Below, piece by piece: positions 7,862 through 9,609 of a stretch of DNA of 9,609 nt. The position numbers and the translations under genes are program-made. Where the stretch lies: the NCBI GenBank assembly GCA_021800745.1, contig JAJYYS010000055.1, forward strand, positions 1 to 9,609. Direction: 5' to 3'. The stretch comes from a bacterium. GTDB lineage: Bacteria > SZUA-79 > Acidulodesulfobacterales > Acidulodesulfobacteraceae. Within the stretch, counting starts at the first letter, position 1. Every line of letters starts with the position of its first letter. Under the pieces are notes generated by a model that had not been told where the DNA came from, ran no database searches, and saw only the letters and a program-made list of their open reading frames with translations.

Positions 7862-8974
7862 ATGAAAATATTGGATAACCAGTACGCTAAAAATTTTGAT
7901 TTTATAATGTTCTTCACGGTCATTCTAATCTCCGCTATAGGCATTATAAATCTTTACGGTTCCTTAAGCGTAAACCATAAGGATTTCTTCGACCCCTACG
8001 TTATAAAACAGATTATCTGGTTTATAATAGCCTTCTTTATAATGTTCGTAATAATAAGTATCGATTATAATACGCTTATAGAAGTCGCCTATTATATTTA
8101 CGGTTTTATTTCTATACTGATTACCGTAGTCCTGTTAAAAGGCAGAATTACTCACGGGGCTTCAAGGTGGATTTCGCTAGGTATGTTTTCGTTCCAGCCG
8201 TCGGAGCTTATGAAAATAGCTTTAATATTTGCTCTTGCGAAGTATTTTACTTCTTATGAAAATAAAAACGGCTATTCTATTAAAGGACTCATAATTCCGT
8301 TTATAATAATTTTCCTGCCGGCGCTATTGATAGCAAAAGAGCCCGATTTAGGTACGGCGCTTATCGTTTTGTTTATCGGTTTTATTATGATTTTTCTTGC
8401 CGGAATTAAAAAAAGCTCGATTTTAATTTTGACGGGAATTACATTATTTGCCGGTCCTTTTTTGTGGTTCAGGTTAAAATCTTATCAAAAAAGCAGGATA
8501 CTTATTTTTTTGCATCCTGCCAAAGATTATCTGGGGGCGGGGTACAATATTATACAATCGGAAATCGCGGTGGGGGCGGGCAGGTTTTTCGGAGACGGGT
8601 TCGGAAGAGGCTCGCAGAGCACATTGGATTTTTTGCCCGCGAAACACACCGATTTTATATTTTCCACATTTATGCAGCAGTTTGGTTTTTTCGGCGGACT
8701 GGTTCTTATATCGTTATATTTTATCGTGATAATAAGGGGTTTTAAAATAGTTTACAGGGCAAAAAAATTACAGGGATTCCTTCTCGGCGGAGGCGCCCTC
8801 GGCATCATCACCTTTCACGCGATAATAAATATGTTTATGACCGTCGGACTTTTGCCGGTCGTGGGGGTTCCGCTTCCTTTTTTCAGTTACGGGGGGACGT
8901 CGCTCGTGGTCGATATGTCGGCGGCGGCCATACTTTTAAATATTTCGATGAGAAGATACAAATTTCAGTCGTAA
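7862..8974 (+). CDS. rodA: RodA, SEDS-family peptidoglycan glycosyltransferase
   Basis: The 370-residue polytopic membrane protein has the RodA/FtsW signatures: GASRWISLGMFSFQPSELMKIA (99-120), KEPDLGTALIVL (159-170), GYNIIQSEIAVGAG (227-240), GRGSQSTLDFLPAKHTDFIF (248-267) with the presumed catalytic D264, and LPVVGVPLPFFSYGGTS (331-347). About ten membrane segments are visible, as expected. RodA polymerises lipid II into glycan strands as the partner of PBP2, encoded just upstream with a 2-nt gap. The LDFLPAKHTDFIF wording and the mrdA neighbour favour RodA over FtsW. One oddity: after the HTDFIFS motif the sequence is TFMQQFG (269-275), where the family usually has Glu-Glu. The start lacks a strong Shine-Dalgarno; a lone GAG lies about nine bases upstream. 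Confidence 0.96.
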   Translation: MKILDNQYAKNFDFIMFFTVILISAIGIINLYGSLSVNHKDFFDPYVIKQIIWFIIAFFIMFVIISIDYNTLIEVAYYIYGFISILITVVLLKGRITHGASRWISLGMFSFQPSELMKIALIFALAKYFTSYENKNGYSIKGLIIPFIIIFLPALLIAKEPDLGTALIVLFIGFIMIFLAGIKKSSILILTGITLFAGPFLWFRLKSYQKSRILIFLHPAKDYLGAGYNIIQSEIAVGAGRFFGDGFGRGSQSTLDFLPAKHTDFIFSTFMQQFGFFGGLVLISLYFIVIIRGFKIVYRAKKLQGFLLGGGALGIITFHAIINMFMTVGLLPVVGVPLPFFSYGGTSLVVDMSAAAILLNISMRRYKFQS

Positions 8975-8981
8975 AAATACA

Positions 8982-9027
8982 GATTGGTTAGCTTCGCTGG
9001 ACTTCGTCCGCTAACGCTCGCAATGAT
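8982..9027. repeat. Palindromic REP-like element between rodA and pgpA
   Basis: This segment folds as nested inverted repeats. ATTG (8983-8986) pairs with CAAT (9021-9024), GTTAGC (8987-8992) with GCTAAC (9010-9015), and GGAC (8999-9002) with GTCC (9006-9009) around a TTC loop. TTCGCT (8993-8998) and GCTCG (9016-9020) are left as bulges. Its composition is GC-richer than the surrounding gaps. The ends (GATTG at one side, CTCGCAATGA at the other) resemble short dispersed palindromes found in many copies in other bacterial genomes. No T-tract follows, so it is not a standard intrinsic terminator. Confidence 0.65.
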
Positions 9028-9036
9028 AAAACAGAA

Positions 9037-9042
9037 AAGGAG
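9037..9042 (+). promoter_or_regulatory. Shine-Dalgarno of pgpA
   Basis: AAGGAG sits eight bases before the ATG at 9051 and fixes the start of pgpA. It lies just downstream of the palindromic element, so folding of that element would leave the site exposed. Confidence 0.75.
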
Positions 9043-9050
9043 TCAGTTTT

Positions 9051-9557
9051 ATGGATAAATTTAAAGGATTCGGTAATTTTAATATATCTATTTTTATATC
9101 TTCGTTTTTTTACGCCGGATTTTTTCCGTACGGTCCGGGTACGGCTGGTTCCGTTGCGGCATTTCTATTATATATATTGTTCATAAGGTTTATGAATCCG
9201 CTTTATTATATAGCGCTCTGCCTGTTTATATTTATTGCGGGGGTTTATTTTTCGTCCAAGGCGGAAAAAATATCGGGCATCGCCGACCCGCCTTTCGTCG
9301 TAATAGACGAAGTGCTGGGATATTTGGCAACCATGGCTGGGATTTTATGGGTGCATTTTTCCTCGTTTAACGCGGTTTTATATGCCCTGCTCGGTCTTAT
9401 TTTATTCCGTTTCTTCGATATATTTAAGCCTTTTCCTATCGGAATAATCGACAAAAAAGTCCCGGGCGGGTTCGGCATTATGCTCGACGATCTCGCCGCC
9501 GCCGCTTTCTCCTTAATAGTCTTGCGGTTTATAATAATCGTTATCGCCGGATTTTAA
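9051..9557 (+). CDS. pgpA: Phosphatidylglycerophosphatase A
   Basis: The 168-residue protein carries the PgpA signatures: FPYGPGTAGSVAA (25-37), IADPPFVVIDEVLGY (77-91) with the acidic pair D86-E87, FRFFDIFKPFPI (119-130), and the closing GGFGIMLDDLAAA (139-151) with D146-D147. Three or four hydrophobic segments place it in the inner membrane. Members dephosphorylate phosphatidylglycerophosphate to phosphatidylglycerol, the last step of PG synthesis, using a Mg2+ site built from the acidic residues. Length agrees with the family (about 160-170). It has its own strong Shine-Dalgarno and is separated from rodA by 76 nt and a palindromic repeat. It may be co-transcribed with the elongasome genes or be expressed separately. 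A long stem-loop follows four bases after its stop codon. Confidence 0.95.
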   Translation: MDKFKGFGNFNISIFISSFFYAGFFPYGPGTAGSVAAFLLYILFIRFMNPLYYIALCLFIFIAGVYFSSKAEKISGIADPPFVVIDEVLGYLATMAGILWVHFSSFNAVLYALLGLILFRFFDIFKPFPIGIIDKKVPGGFGIMLDDLAAAAFSLIVLRFIIIVIAGF

Positions 9558-9560
9558 TAC

Positions 9561-9609
9561 CCTAATCCTGCAATAGAAACATTTAAATATTTTCTATTGC
9601 AGGATTAGG
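9561..9609. repeat. Perfect 19-bp inverted repeat at the window edge
   Basis: CCTAATCCTGCAATAGAAA at 9561-9579 is exactly complementary to TTTCTATTGCAGGATTAGG at 9591-9609, with an 11-base AT-rich loop. The stem begins just after the pgpA stop (9555-9557) and may extend past the window, since base 9560 is C and the base after 9609 is not seen. It could serve as a transcription terminator for pgpA, but no T-tract can be checked. It could equally be one end of a repeat element or of a miniature transposon. Confidence 0.7.

Overview
The window looks like a chromosomal stretch from a diderm, rod-shaped bacterium. It carries the classical elongasome (Rod complex) set mreB, mreC, mreD, mrdA (PBP2) and rodA, plus a PpiD/SurA-type membrane-anchored periplasmic protein and pgpA. 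Base composition is moderately AT-rich, with heavy ATA (Ile) and AGA/AGG (Arg) codon use throughout. The gene families (YhaM-like HD nuclease, TatD-linked radical SAM protein, mreBCD-mrdA-rodA) would fit a deltaproteobacterial-type lineage, possibly an uncultured one. That placement is an impression from gene content, not a result. No sign of recent transfer, phage or insertion sequence was seen inside the gene block.

Layout, all genes on the + strand: (1) 1-399, C-terminal part of a TatD-associated radical SAM protein, cut by the window edge. (2) 474-1448, a YhaM-type OB-fold/HD-domain 3'-5' exoribonuclease with its own candidate promoter. (3) 1449-1586, an AT-rich leader with a 9-bp dyad and a strong Shine-Dalgarno (SD). 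(4) 1587-4005, mreB-mreC-mreD. (5) 4006-4100, a short gap with a perfect TATAAT and an SD. (6) 4101-8974, a PpiD-like protein, an inositol-monophosphatase-family enzyme, mrdA and rodA, separated by only 6, 3 and 2 nt. (7) 8975-9050, a palindromic REP-like element. (8) 9051-9557, pgpA. (9) 9561-9609, a perfect 19-bp inverted repeat ending exactly at the window edge. No gap between genes exceeds 300 bases.

The genes work together in envelope growth. MreB filaments on the inner face of the membrane, with MreC and MreD, position and activate the RodA glycosyltransferase and the PBP2 transpeptidase that build lateral-wall peptidoglycan. PgpA makes phosphatidylglycerol from its phosphate. The PpiD-like protein would be an inner-membrane-anchored chaperone facing the periplasm.

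The most unusual points are the placement of a short PpiD-like protein and an IMPase between mreD and mrdA, the apparent degeneration of its parvulin domain, a Gln-Gln pair in RodA where Glu-Glu is usual, and the two palindromic elements around pgpA. Nothing here amounts to a clearly new biological system. The PpiD-like/IMPase insertion in the elongasome operon is the best candidate for a closer look.
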